Below are positions 17,426 through 25,205 of a stretch of 64,000 nucleotides of DNA, in pieces. Both the position numbers and the translations under genes were made by a program. The DNA comes from Actinomyces faecalis (GTDB taxonomy: Bacteria; Actinomycetota; Actinomycetes; Actinomycetales; Actinomycetaceae). Each line of letters starts with the position of its first letter. Positions within the stretch are counted from its first letter, which is position 1. The DNA is taken from assembly GCF_013184985.2 (NCBI RefSeq), contig NZ_CP063418.1, forward strand, positions 2,604,001 through 2,668,000. Reading direction: 5' to 3'. A model generated the notes under the pieces. It did no database searches. It was not told the DNA's origin and saw only the letters and a program-made list of their open reading frames with translations.

Positions 17426-17464
17426 GGTGGGGTTGGTGATTCCAGTACTATCACCAACCCCACC
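17426..17464. promoter_or_regulatory. Perfect 15-bp inverted repeat, candidate operator or terminator
   Basis: GGTGGGGTTGGTGAT (17426-17440), 9-base spacer, and its exact complement (17450-17464). It lies between the leftward HNH remnant and the rightward two-gene unit whose second member is a small DNA-binding protein, a good position for autoregulation. Confidence 0.55.
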
Positions 17465-17498
17465 CCCTCAGGGTAGGGCATCGGCCTCCACGGAAGGA

Positions 17499-17681
17499 AT
17501 GATGATGGGGACAGCGCCGAAGATCATGACCGGCCTGCTAGCCGGTTGCGCGATCGCCTTGGTCTGGGCCACGCCGAACCTACCCAGTAGGGGCATGGCG
17601 GTATCCGTGTGGACCTCGTGGGTCCTCGCCGCCGGGGTCACGGCGTGGGCCGCCCGTCAGACCAGAGACCACCATGAGTGA
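17499..17681 (+). CDS. Small membrane protein, two predicted helices, unknown function
   Basis: 60 residues from the first of three consecutive ATGs, after a GGAAGGA ribosome site. Two hydrophobic segments are visible (ITGLLAGCAIALVWAT-like and VWTSWVLAAGVTAWAA), separated by a short PSRG turn, then a charged tail RQTRDHHE. Size and topology resemble small phage membrane proteins or holins, but no family is recognised. The stop overlaps the start of the HTH gene (ATGAGTGA), so the two are translated together. Confidence 0.5.
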   Translation: MMMGTAPKIMTGLLAGCAIALVWATPNLPSRGMAVSVWTSWVLAAGVTAWAARQTRDHHE

Positions 17682-17895
17682 GCCGGTCCGCTACCTCGGA
17701 CGCATCGACCTGGCGGCACGAGTCGGCATCACGGCCAAGACGGCTGAGAACTACCAGCGCGACGGCTACCTGCCGTCCCCCGACGTAGTCATCACCAACG
17801 GCGCCAGGTCGGTGAAGGGCTGGCTGCCTGAGACGGTGGACACCTGGCTCGCGAATCGTCCTGGCCGTGGTGCTCGGACGGACCTGCGCCGCTAG
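17674..17895 (+). CDS. Small helix-turn-helix protein (AlpA/MerR-like, excisionase-type)
   Basis: 73 residues. DLAARVGITAKTAENYQRDGYLP is a winged-HTH core: helix, turn, recognition helix, then the LP.PD wing typical of AlpA/excisionase and phage regulatory proteins, followed by RSVKGWLPETVDTWLANRPG, a tail found in similar actinobacterial proteins that ends in a W...W pair. Likely binds DNA. Start ATG at 17674 overlaps the preceding small membrane protein gene. Supports a prophage or integrative-element origin for the region. Confidence 0.6.
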   Translation: MSEPVRYLGRIDLAARVGITAKTAENYQRDGYLPSPDVVITNGARSVKGWLPETVDTWLANRPGRGARTDLRR

Positions 17896-18245
17896 GGCTG
17901 ACGGCCCCCGCTCTACCTCTGCGCTGGCTCGGGCGGGGGCGTCGTTTCCCTGTTCCCTCTTCGGGTTGAGCCCGTGTCGGCCTCGCTCACCGGGGCGAAC
18001 CACTCGTCGCGTGTGTGAGGTGGCAGCACCTCGCGCTTGTCCGGCTGAGCAGGCAGGTGGGCTCGGTGCCTGCGCCGGGATTCACCCCCACCCCCATCCG
18101 CGAGCGCCATTCACTGCGATGTTGACAGCGGCGACAGTGGCGCGAGCGCTGGGTTAGATTGGGTGCGCCTTCACCCGGCAACTCTCCCCCGGAACACCGC
18201 TGTCCGATGCTGGGGAGGAGAGGAGTCAGGGAGGAGGTGAGGGCC
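17896..18245. other. Non-coding stretch
   Basis: Begins with a GC-rich stem (GGCCCCCGC ... GCGGGGGC, about 17903-17943) that can terminate the preceding unit. A TTGACA (18122-18127) and TTAGAT (about 18154-18159) occur upstream of the small gene at 18246, but 26 bases apart, too far for a standard promoter. No gene is seen. Confidence 0.5.
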
Positions 18246-18389
18246 GTGACCAAGCCGAAAGGTCGTCACGTCAAACCCCGAGAGGACAAGGATACGGCCC
18301 GGAAAGTGAGCGAGTTGTTGAACGCGATCGCTCGACTTATCCGGGCCGTTGCTGTCCTTACGGATGCCCTCAGCAAGTGGCTCAGCTGA
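18246..18389 (+). CDS. Tiny basic/amphipathic protein, unknown
   Basis: 47 residues from a GTG at 18246, preceded by a strong GGGAGGAGGTGAG ribosome site. The N-terminus is basic (KPKGRHVKPREDKD) and the C-terminal about 30 residues (ARKVSELLNAIARLIRAVAV and onwards to KWLS) form a continuous amphipathic helix. The tight ribosome site and a terminator 15 bases after the stop argue for a real gene. No family is recognised; a membrane-active peptide or a small structural protein are both possible. Confidence 0.5.
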   Translation: MTKPKGRHVKPREDKDTARKVSELLNAIARLIRAVAVLTDALSKWLS

Positions 18390-18403
18390 AGCCTCTTGCT
18401 AGG

Positions 18404-18439
18404 AGGGGCCTCGCCTGGTTACAGCCGGGTGAGGCCCCT
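18404..18439 (+). terminator. Terminator of the tiny gene
   Basis: AGGGGCCTCGCC (18404-18415) pairs with GGTGAGGCCCCT (18428-18439) with one mismatch, followed by TTCATTAT. Confidence 0.7.
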
Positions 18440-18730
18440 TCATTATGGACCCGCCCCTGCTCCACGGCAAGGGGGTACGCAGATCGTGCGTGCCCCTCCC
18501 AGGCCGCCACCAAGGGGACATATTGTGTACCCCCTGTTGGGGGATCCCTCATGTGTCCTGAGGGTGCCCCGGAACCATCCCTAGGGTAGGTGGATGATGC
18601 CCACCCCAGGAGTCCTGGATCGGGCTGGTCGTGAGGCTGGGGGCAGGCACCGTCTCGCTATCCTGGTTGTGAGCACTCCAGTCCTTCACGGCCTCGATGG
18701 GCAGTCCCAGCAGAAGAGCAAGCTCCTCCT

Positions 18731-19066
18731 GTGAGCCGCGTAGCCGGCTCTCGGAGGTCCTCGGTGGTTGCGCGATATATAGCCGGGGAACGTATCGGAG
18801 TGACCCGTAACGGCAAGCTCGCCGCCGCCGTCGGCGTGGCTGACCCCAAGGCGCTTGAAGCGCTCGAGATGGCTCAGGACGTGACCACCTACCGTCACGT
18901 GGTCACCGTCGATGACGGCGTGCGTGTGAACCTTGTGAACCCCACACCACCCACCTCCCCAGGTTCAAGAGGAGCCAGGCAGGGGAGCCGTCTCTCCCAG
19001 CTCCCGCTCAAGCAGGTCCAGTCCCACAGACCCCAAGGCGATAGCACGGTCATGGAAGTCCCGTAA
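18731..19066 (+). CDS. Phd/YefM-like antitoxin, probably an orphan remnant
   Basis: From a GTG at 18731 the first about 60 residues resemble a Phd/YefM antitoxin N-domain: RRSSVVARYIAGERIGVTRN then GKLAAAVGVADPKALEALE, where intact proteins have LR...VV.RV..GE.I.VTRNGK.AAV. The beginning is odd (MSRVAGS rather than the usual V.ELR strand), suggesting loss of the first residues. After VRVNLVNP the frame runs on without homology into the antisense of the DUF885 gene. No toxin gene is visible on either side. Could equally be a decayed fragment. Confidence 0.35.
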   Translation: MSRVAGSRRSSVVARYIAGERIGVTRNGKLAAAVGVADPKALEALEMAQDVTTYRHVVTVDDGVRVNLVNPTPPTSPGSRGARQGSRLSQLPLKQVQSHRPQGDSTVMEVP

Positions 19067-20791
19067 CGCCTGCCCCTCGCTGACCCCTCGGCCCCTGAGG
19101 CGCCGCAGTGCCACCTCGCGCCCAGACAACCACACCCGCTCACCCAGGACATAGGAAAGTCCCTGAGCCGGCCAGCCCAGCTGCTTGTCGACCTCGAAGT
19201 GAAGGAAACCCTCACCCAGTACGGTGTGAGCGCGCAGCACCGCCTGCGCCGTCGCCCGATCCCACCTCGGCGCTCCCGAGGCGCCCGGTAGCGCTGCGAC
19301 CTCCGGCGGCACCGGCAGCCAGCAATGGATTCCCAGGTCCACAAGGATCCGGGCCACCCGCCACCGTCGTGCCGCCAGCCAGCCAAAGACCTCCTCAGGC
19401 CGCCAGATCAGTCCGTGCTCCACCGCAAGCGCCTCGGCATACAGCCCCCATCCCTCGTTGCAGCCGGGCACACGTGCCAGATGACGCTGCCACACGGTGA
19501 GCCGGGGATCAACGGACTGCGCACCACTGTGGATGTGATGGCCCGGTGTGGTCTCGTGGAGAACCGTGGTCCGCTCCGCCCAGGGCCACAGCACCTCGTC
19601 ACCTGCCGCCAGAGACCGCAGCATCCTCCCGGGCGAGCCTGCCCTGGGCTCAGGCTCGTCATAGTGGACCCCGCCACCGGGCGCGTCCAGCTCAACCTTC
19701 GCCCGTCCCAGTGACGATGGCGCACTGACCACGGGGCCAACCAGACGCTCCCACGCCTCGTCAGCAACCTCCTGCGCCCAGGGCACGAAGTCCTGCGGTC
19801 GCAGTCCTCGCTCAGGCTCAGCACGCAGGTAGGAGTCATAGGCCGAAGCGGCCTCTCCCAGCCGGTTACCCGCGCCTGGCCCCAGCACCTCGCGGGCCAG
19901 TGCATCCTGCCGGGCTGTGACGGCCCGCAGCTCCTGCCGGGCCCACTCGCAGATCTGCACAGGCTCTACCTCAGTCCCCAACAGCCTGCGGACCCACAGC
20001 CGGTGGCGTTCGGGCCCAACCCCCTCACGCGTGGAGGCGACGGGCGCGATCTGGTGACGCATAAGGCTAGCCAGAGCATCCGCAGCCTGCCGAGCACGTG
20101 ACACAGCTCTGCCGAGCCGACGCCGTCGCTCCACCGGCGCTGTATCTGGCTCGATCACCGTGCGCAACGGTCCGCGCTCGTCCGCCAGCGCGTCAACCTG
20201 CCCGGCCACGAGCAGCACCTGGCTTCGCGGAGCAACCACTCCGGCACGTGCTGACGATCTCAGGCCGTCACCGAGCGCCTCCAGGGCCTGAGGCAAGGCC
20301 TCAAGCACACGATCGGCATGCTCCTGGTCCTCCTGGCCCGTTCCGGCCTGGTTGACGGCCCGGACGAGCTCACGTCGCAGGCGCTGGAACGACGAGGTGA
20401 GGTTGCCCAGGTGAGCACTATCCTCCCCCAGCTCAATCATCTGGCTGGAGGTCTCCAGCCGGTCGATGAGGTGGTTGCGAAGCACGCGTGCACGTGTCTG
20501 TTCGCCCAGCAGGTCCGCGCCTGTGTGGCGGTCCGACGCCGTAGTCTCCAGCGTCCTCCAGCTCACCTGCCGTGCGCGTCGAGCCAGCTCCCGCTGCGCC
20601 CTCGCCTTGTCCGCGAGCACACCTGGTGCCAGCAGCGGCAAGGGCGGCGCGTCCTGTCGCTGCGGCAGGCCTGCGGCACGTGCGGCGGCGGGGTCATAAG
20701 CGGCTTCCAGCCTTGCCGCCTGCTCGGCGATCGCGGTCAGCTCCGTGAGCGCGGCTGCTGTGGCGGCCGTCTGGCCGCGTTTCCGTGCCAC
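18965..20791 (-). CDS. DUF885 family protein (putative zinc metallopeptidase), last gene of the transport operon
   Basis: 608 residues. HETTPGHH at 412-419 and GCNEGWGLYAEAL about 40 residues further on correspond to the HEGVPGHH and GHGEGWALYAE sites of the paralog at 5850-7559, but overall identity looks low. Also conserved: RVARILVDLGIHC and the terminal ALGSVGLDLLERELG. No signal peptide. Start: GTG at 20791 (MARKRGQ) with AGGAGAG seven bases upstream; it begins 40 bases after the amidohydrolase gene ends, so it belongs to the same leftward operon. Likely hydrolyses imported peptides or amino-acid conjugates (inference from family and context). Confidence 0.75.
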   Translation of the reverse strand: MARKRGQTAATAAALTELTAIAEQAARLEAAYDPAAARAAGLPQRQDAPPLPLLAPGVLADKARAQRELARRARQVSWRTLETTASDRHTGADLLGEQTRARVLRNHLIDRLETSSQMIELGEDSAHLGNLTSSFQRLRRELVRAVNQAGTGQEDQEHADRVLEALPQALEALGDGLRSSARAGVVAPRSQVLLVAGQVDALADERGPLRTVIEPDTAPVERRRRLGRAVSRARQAADALASLMRHQIAPVASTREGVGPERHRLWVRRLLGTEVEPVQICEWARQELRAVTARQDALAREVLGPGAGNRLGEAASAYDSYLRAEPERGLRPQDFVPWAQEVADEAWERLVGPVVSAPSSLGRAKVELDAPGGGVHYDEPEPRAGSPGRMLRSLAAGDEVLWPWAERTTVLHETTPGHHIHSGAQSVDPRLTVWQRHLARVPGCNEGWGLYAEALAVEHGLIWRPEEVFGWLAARRWRVARILVDLGIHCWLPVPPEVAALPGASGAPRWDRATAQAVLRAHTVLGEGFLHFEVDKQLGWPAQGLSYVLGERVWLSGREVALRRLRGRGVSEGQALRDFHDRAIALGSVGLDLLERELGETAPLPGSS

Positions 20792-20830
20792 TTGTCGCTC
20801 TCCTGACCCACACAGCCCACCACCCATCTC

Positions 20831-22246
20831 TCACACCTGCGGATGACGGTGACGCACCGCCGCCTGCTCTCGCCACAGGGCGAGGACGGCTGCGGGTCCA
20901 CGCACCTGACCGTCGTCGATCTCGGGGGCAAGTCCTACCACGCGGTCCGGCACGAACTCGCGTCCCTGGGCGACGACAAGCCTGAGATCGTGTAGCACGC
21001 CCAGGTCCGTGCGAGGGTCTCCGGCCACGGCGATGAGGTCGGCCGCAAAGCCCTCGGCAAGGACCCCTGTCACACCAGCCAGTCCAATCCCGGCTGCTGC
21101 ACGGGAGGTAGCGGCTAGCAGCACCTCGGAGCGAGGCAGGCCCACAGCCTCCAAGGCCTGGAGCCCGCCAACGTAGGCACGCTGGGGGGATCCTGGGATC
21201 CCGGCATCGTGGCCGGCAACGATCCTGACGCCGTGCTCCCACAGGAACCGTGCCGGCGGTGAGAAGGAGCTGTCTCGCTCGATCATGGCGGGCAGGCTCG
21301 CCGTCACGGTGCAGTCCACATAGACGCCCGCCTGCGCCATGAGGTCAGCGAGCGCAGGGTCGGGGACACTACGCCCTTCGGCGGTGATGAAGGAGGCGTG
21401 GGCGATGTAGTCGACTCCCGCGCGCACCGCCCGTTCGATGCCCTCACTGCCATGGGCGTGGGCAGCCGTCCATCGGCCCAGTCGGTGGGCCTCGGCGACG
21501 AGTACGGTGAGCTCGTCCTGGCTGAACTGAGCGAACCAGGGAGCAGAGCCCCCGGTCATGAAGCCACCGGTCGCCATGACCTTGACGGTGTCGACGCCCA
21601 TCTTGTGGTGGTGGCGCACCTGGTGGCGAATATCGTCCAGACCATCCGTCTCGGCACCCGCGTGCCAGGAGTGCCCTGCTGTGGTCGTGATCTGCGGACC
21701 CGCGGCCCGCACCCGGGGTCCACGCACCTCGTCAGCCGCGATCGCCTCGCGCACAGCGACGTCGACGTAGTGGCGTGCACCCAGGCTCTGGACGCTGGTG
21801 ACACCTTCGCTGAGCAGCTCACGGGCGGCACGCGTGGCATGGAGCGTCAGGCGCGCGACCTCGTGCGGACCGTAGTCGGGGTACTCCACCGCCGTGCCAG
21901 AGGTGGCGAGGTGAGCATGGGTCTCGATGAGTCCGGGCATGAGGGTGGTGCCCGGCAGACTGAGATGACTCACCTCCCTCGCTCCCGCCCCAGCGCGCCC
22001 CGCCAGCTCACCTAGCCTGGCAAGGAGCTCGGCCTTGGTCCCGACGGCGAGGATCTGGGTGTCGTCAACCAGCACCGCGCCGTCGGGACCTTCAATCGTC
22101 TCCAGGCTTCCCGGTGCGTCCCCACGCCGCCCGGTCAGCACCCGGTCCGCGACCAGGAGGGTCAGCCCCTGACCCGACAGGCGCTCTGCGCCGTCGGACG
22201 GCGGGGTGATCCACGCGCGTTCGTCATCACGAACCTGCTGTGCCAC
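20831..22246 (-). CDS. Metal-dependent amidohydrolase (imidazolonepropionase / Xaa-dipeptidase-like)
   Basis: 471 residues of the amidohydrolase superfamily: metal ligands in ETHAHLATSG (HxH), DTVKVMATGG (the lysine position, possibly carboxylated), AAHAHG and IAHASF, and the last aspartate in IVAGHDAGIPG. The closest recognisable group is the Xaa-Pro/Xaa-Arg dipeptidase and imidazolonepropionase-related cluster. The flanking composite beta-sandwich is formed by residues near both ends (LLVADRVLTG, FAADLIAVAGDP). Start: GTG at 22246 with AAAGGAT upstream; a longer frame to 22600 lies inside the previous gene. Role inferred: hydrolysis of a small amide or peptide taken up by the ABC transporter. 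Confidence 0.75.
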   Translation of the reverse strand: MAQQVRDDERAWITPPSDGAERLSGQGLTLLVADRVLTGRRGDAPGSLETIEGPDGAVLVDDTQILAVGTKAELLARLGELAGRAGAGAREVSHLSLPGTTLMPGLIETHAHLATSGTAVEYPDYGPHEVARLTLHATRAARELLSEGVTSVQSLGARHYVDVAVREAIAADEVRGPRVRAAGPQITTTAGHSWHAGAETDGLDDIRHQVRHHHKMGVDTVKVMATGGFMTGGSAPWFAQFSQDELTVLVAEAHRLGRWTAAHAHGSEGIERAVRAGVDYIAHASFITAEGRSVPDPALADLMAQAGVYVDCTVTASLPAMIERDSSFSPPARFLWEHGVRIVAGHDAGIPGSPQRAYVGGLQALEAVGLPRSEVLLAATSRAAAGIGLAGVTGVLAEGFAADLIAVAGDPRTDLGVLHDLRLVVAQGREFVPDRVVGLAPEIDDGQVRGPAAVLALWREQAAVRHRHPQV

Positions 22247-22292
22247 AACGGATCCTTTCTGTCTCTTGCCGAGAAGGAGGCTCGTCTCCCCC

Positions 22293-23411
22293 TTAAGCCA
22301 CCTCGGCGCGGCCGTGCTGGGTCCAGCCCCGCAGCTGCTCCCAGCTTCCCGCGCCGCCAGGCCCGGAGAAGAGCGGCGAGCCAGCCAGGTGCTCACGGCC
22401 GGCCGGTGCGTGCCACCGCTCGGTGGGGTTGCCGTCAACCGGCTTGCCGTCACCCGGCCCACCAAAGGCTGAGCGCCAGGTTCCGTCCTCACGCGGCAGG
22501 ATGCCGTTGGCTCGGTCCTCACGGTCGATAGCGAATCCAGGCGTGGCATGCAGGTCGCGCGCATAGGCCCACAGGTGCGGGAAGTCGGTGATCCGGGCAC
22601 TCGGTCCGATCTCGGCCGGGAAGCTGGGCCGGTAGCCCTGGTCGAAGGAGGCCAGGGTGACGAACAGCCGGATGTCAGAGTCCGTCAGGCGGTCTCCGAA
22701 GAGGTAGCGACGGGTCGCTAGACGGAAGTCAAGCTCCGCCAGACGCGCCTCCCACACCCCCCGTGCCACACGGGCCGCCTCTAGCGACTGGGCGAACAAG
22801 ACCTTGTAGGGGCCGTTGTTGACGTCGTCGAACAGCTGCTGGTTGAGGGCGTCGATGTCATCACGCAGGTCCTGCGGGTACAGGTCGGGAGCCCCGTCCC
22901 TGTGCAGCGGCTTCCACGCGGTCTCCCACTCATAGGTCAGCAGGTGGTAGTCGTTGGAGACCACTCGCTTGTCCTTGAGGTCGTAGACCGTGGGAACCGT
23001 GGCCCGCCCCTCATAGCTCGGCTCGGTGGCGCGATAGAGGTCATCAAGCAGGCGGGCACCGGTCACCGGGTCCACTCCACCGGGCTGGCTGTTGAAAGTC
23101 CTTCCCTCCCGCGTCCGTCCACCGGTCCAGCCGATGGAGATGTGCTTATCCAGCCCGAGCAGGCGCAAGGTGATGGTCTGGCGACGCGACCAGCCGCAGC
23201 CGGCGTCCACAAAGAGACGGTAGCGCCCGGACTCCACCGGTGCCTGGCCCGGACGGTCACCGAATCGAGTAGTGAAGTAGTTGGTCCGACGGCGGAAGGC
23301 GCCGTCGGGAGTCTGTTCCACAACCCGCTCCGGAGCAAGCGGATCGGGACTGGCGGCCAGGGAGCAGGCGGCTGAGGAGGAGGTCGCAGGTGCTGGAGTC
23401 GTCAGGGTCAT
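22293..23411 (-). CDS. Glutathione S-transferase family protein (Xi class / glutathionyl-hydroquinone reductase-like)
   Basis: 372 residues. The N-terminal thioredoxin-like domain has DAGCGWSRRQTITLRLLGL with Cys72 in the place of the CPWA cysteine of Xi-class enzymes; ATVPTVYDL and VSNDYHLL are the cis-Pro and Ser-Asp-type thiol-binding sites. The C-terminal all-helical domain contains YLFGDRLTDSDIRLFVTL and FPHLWAYARDLHATPGF. Such enzymes remove thiol adducts from quinone-like conjugates. The linked GNAT protein has a related C-terminal domain. Actinobacteria of this group do not usually make glutathione, so the thiol partner is unknown. The gene is between the binding protein and amidohydrolase genes of the operon. 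Confidence 0.8.
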   Translation of the reverse strand: MTLTTPAPATSSSAACSLAASPDPLAPERVVEQTPDGAFRRRTNYFTTRFGDRPGQAPVESGRYRLFVDAGCGWSRRQTITLRLLGLDKHISIGWTGGRTREGRTFNSQPGGVDPVTGARLLDDLYRATEPSYEGRATVPTVYDLKDKRVVSNDYHLLTYEWETAWKPLHRDGAPDLYPQDLRDDIDALNQQLFDDVNNGPYKVLFAQSLEAARVARGVWEARLAELDFRLATRRYLFGDRLTDSDIRLFVTLASFDQGYRPSFPAEIGPSARITDFPHLWAYARDLHATPGFAIDREDRANGILPREDGTWRSAFGGPGDGKPVDGNPTERWHAPAGREHLAGSPLFSGPGGAGSWEQLRGWTQHGRAEVA

Positions 23412-23486
23412 GATGTCGTCCTTGGAGCTGAACAGTGTTGACTGTGTTGCCGGGGGTGGCAGGGGCAGGGTGGGCAGGGTCCTGGC

Positions 23487-25142
23487 TCAGCCGGCCAGAG
23501 AGATGTTGTAGGCGCTGAAGATGCTGCCCGACCCGGTGTCCACGAGCGTGCCCTGAACCTTGTCGGAGTAGGCCAGAGAGTTGCGCGGAACGTACAGCGG
23601 CAGAAGGTAGGCCTGCTCCGTGACGGTGTAGGTCTGGAACTGGTCATAGATCTGTGCGCGCTGCTCCTGGTTGGTCTGTGAGCGGGCGCTGTTGAGCCAC
23701 TGGTCAATCGTGGTGTCGTTGTAGCGGCCCCGAGCGATGACACCCTTGGCAGGGTCGGAGTTGTAGAGCAGGTCTAGCGCCAGCGCCGGATCGGGCGAGT
23801 TGTAGGTGTTGTCAAAGACCTCGTAGTCGTTTGCGTCCGCTCGCTCAGTCTCGGTGCCGGAATCCACCGGTTCAAAGACATAGTTGATACCCACGTTCTT
23901 CTTCATCGCATCAGCGATCGCGAGGTTGAGGGTGTCACGCGAGTCGCGCACATAGATCGCGCCAGACACGAGCCGCACGGTCAGGCGCTCTCCGTCCTTG
24001 GTCCTAAAACCCTCCTCGTCCCGTCCAGTCCAGCCAGCCTCGTCAAGCAGGGCGTTGGCGGCGTCGACGTCATACGTGATTGAGCCTGCCTCCAGCTCCT
24101 GGTTGTAGAAGGACGAGGTGGGGGACAGTGATGACCAGGCACGCTTGGCAGTGCCGTAGTAGATGGAGGTGATGATGGTGTCCAGGTCCACCGCCTTCTG
24201 GAAGGCCTGGCGCACGCGCAGGTCCTCCAGAGGGGACTTGGAGACGTTGAGGTAGAGGCTGTAAGGGGTCCCGGAGTTGAGGACCTCCTCGTAGGCGAAT
24301 CCACCAGTACTGAATCCCTTGACGTTTTGCGCGGGTACGCCGTAGATCATGTCCACCTGCCCGGACTGCAGCGCCCCGGTGCGGGTGGCGGCCTCGGTGA
24401 GGAAGGAGACCTCAATCCCGTCCAGGTAGGCGGCCCCGTTGCGGCCAGTGAGTGCCTCCGGAGCCCAGTTGTAGTCCTCACGCTTGGAGAAAGTCAGGCT
24501 CGATCCCTGCTGGTAGGCGGTGATGGTGAAGGGACCGGTCCCGGCGATCGTCGGACCACCACCCTTGAGGCCACCATCGTCCAGCGAGGCCGGGCTCAAC
24601 GGGGTCGATCCCAAGGCCGAGAGGTAGGCGATGAAGAGATTGTCCGGCTGGGACAACGTGAAGATGACGGTGCGCTCGTCCTCCCCCTTGGCCCAGCCGG
24701 TGAGGTTGGAGCGGCCCACGGAGTTAGTAGCGGTGTAGTCAGACTGAGCGAGCTTGTCAAAGTTTGCCAGGACGGCGTCGGCATCCAGGGCGCTGCCGTC
24801 AGAGAAGGTGACGCCCTCCTTGAGCACAAGGGTGACGTTCAGGCCGTCCTCACTCACCTCGTAGGACTCAGCGAGCCACGGGTGGTAGACCCCCTCCTCA
24901 TCGCGGTAGAGGTAGGAGTCAAAGGCGTTGCGCAGCAGTGGTGCCACGGTGTCCTGGCTGGAGAGCTGGGGGTTGAGAGTCGCCGGCTCGGTCTCGTAGC
25001 CCAGCCGCAGTGTCCCGCCTGTGACCGGAGTGGTTACAGCCACGCTGGTGCTGGAGGAGGGGGATCCGCATGCGCTCAGACCTGCGGCGGTGATGGTGGA
25101 CAGGGCAGACAGCTGCAGGAAGCTGCGGCGGTTGAGGGACAT
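23487..25142 (-). CDS. ABC transporter substrate-binding lipoprotein (family 5, peptide/nickel/opine type)
   Basis: 551 residues. Tat-type signal NRRSFLQLSAL and lipobox LSAC with Cys25, then a full SBP_bac_5 domain: GTLRLGYETEPATLNPQ at the start, LKEGVTFSDGSALDADAVLANF, and GTGPFTITAYQQGSSLTFSKREDYN. This is the DppA/OppA/glutathione-binding protein family. Delivers substrate to the DppBC-type permeases of the same operon. In most such operons the receptor gene is first; here it is fifth, after the ATPase and GNAT-GST genes. Confidence 0.88.
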   Translation of the reverse strand: MSLNRRSFLQLSALSTITAAGLSACGSPSSSTSVAVTTPVTGGTLRLGYETEPATLNPQLSSQDTVAPLLRNAFDSYLYRDEEGVYHPWLAESYEVSEDGLNVTLVLKEGVTFSDGSALDADAVLANFDKLAQSDYTATNSVGRSNLTGWAKGEDERTVIFTLSQPDNLFIAYLSALGSTPLSPASLDDGGLKGGGPTIAGTGPFTITAYQQGSSLTFSKREDYNWAPEALTGRNGAAYLDGIEVSFLTEAATRTGALQSGQVDMIYGVPAQNVKGFSTGGFAYEEVLNSGTPYSLYLNVSKSPLEDLRVRQAFQKAVDLDTIITSIYYGTAKRAWSSLSPTSSFYNQELEAGSITYDVDAANALLDEAGWTGRDEEGFRTKDGERLTVRLVSGAIYVRDSRDTLNLAIADAMKKNVGINYVFEPVDSGTETERADANDYEVFDNTYNSPDPALALDLLYNSDPAKGVIARGRYNDTTIDQWLNSARSQTNQEQRAQIYDQFQTYTVTEQAYLLPLYVPRNSLAYSDKVQGTLVDTGSGSIFSAYNISLAG

Positions 25143-25205
25143 GGTGGTTCTCCTTGGAGTATGAGGTGTCAGGGTCAGGGGTCGACGGCGAAGCCGCCGC
25201 CGGTA

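Noticed and set aside
18658..18849. Reverse-strand peptide with EELALLLGLPIEAVKDWSA in the frame next to it, HTH-like at first sight
   Set aside because: The frame loses any protein character after about 30 codons and has no start; too short to call.
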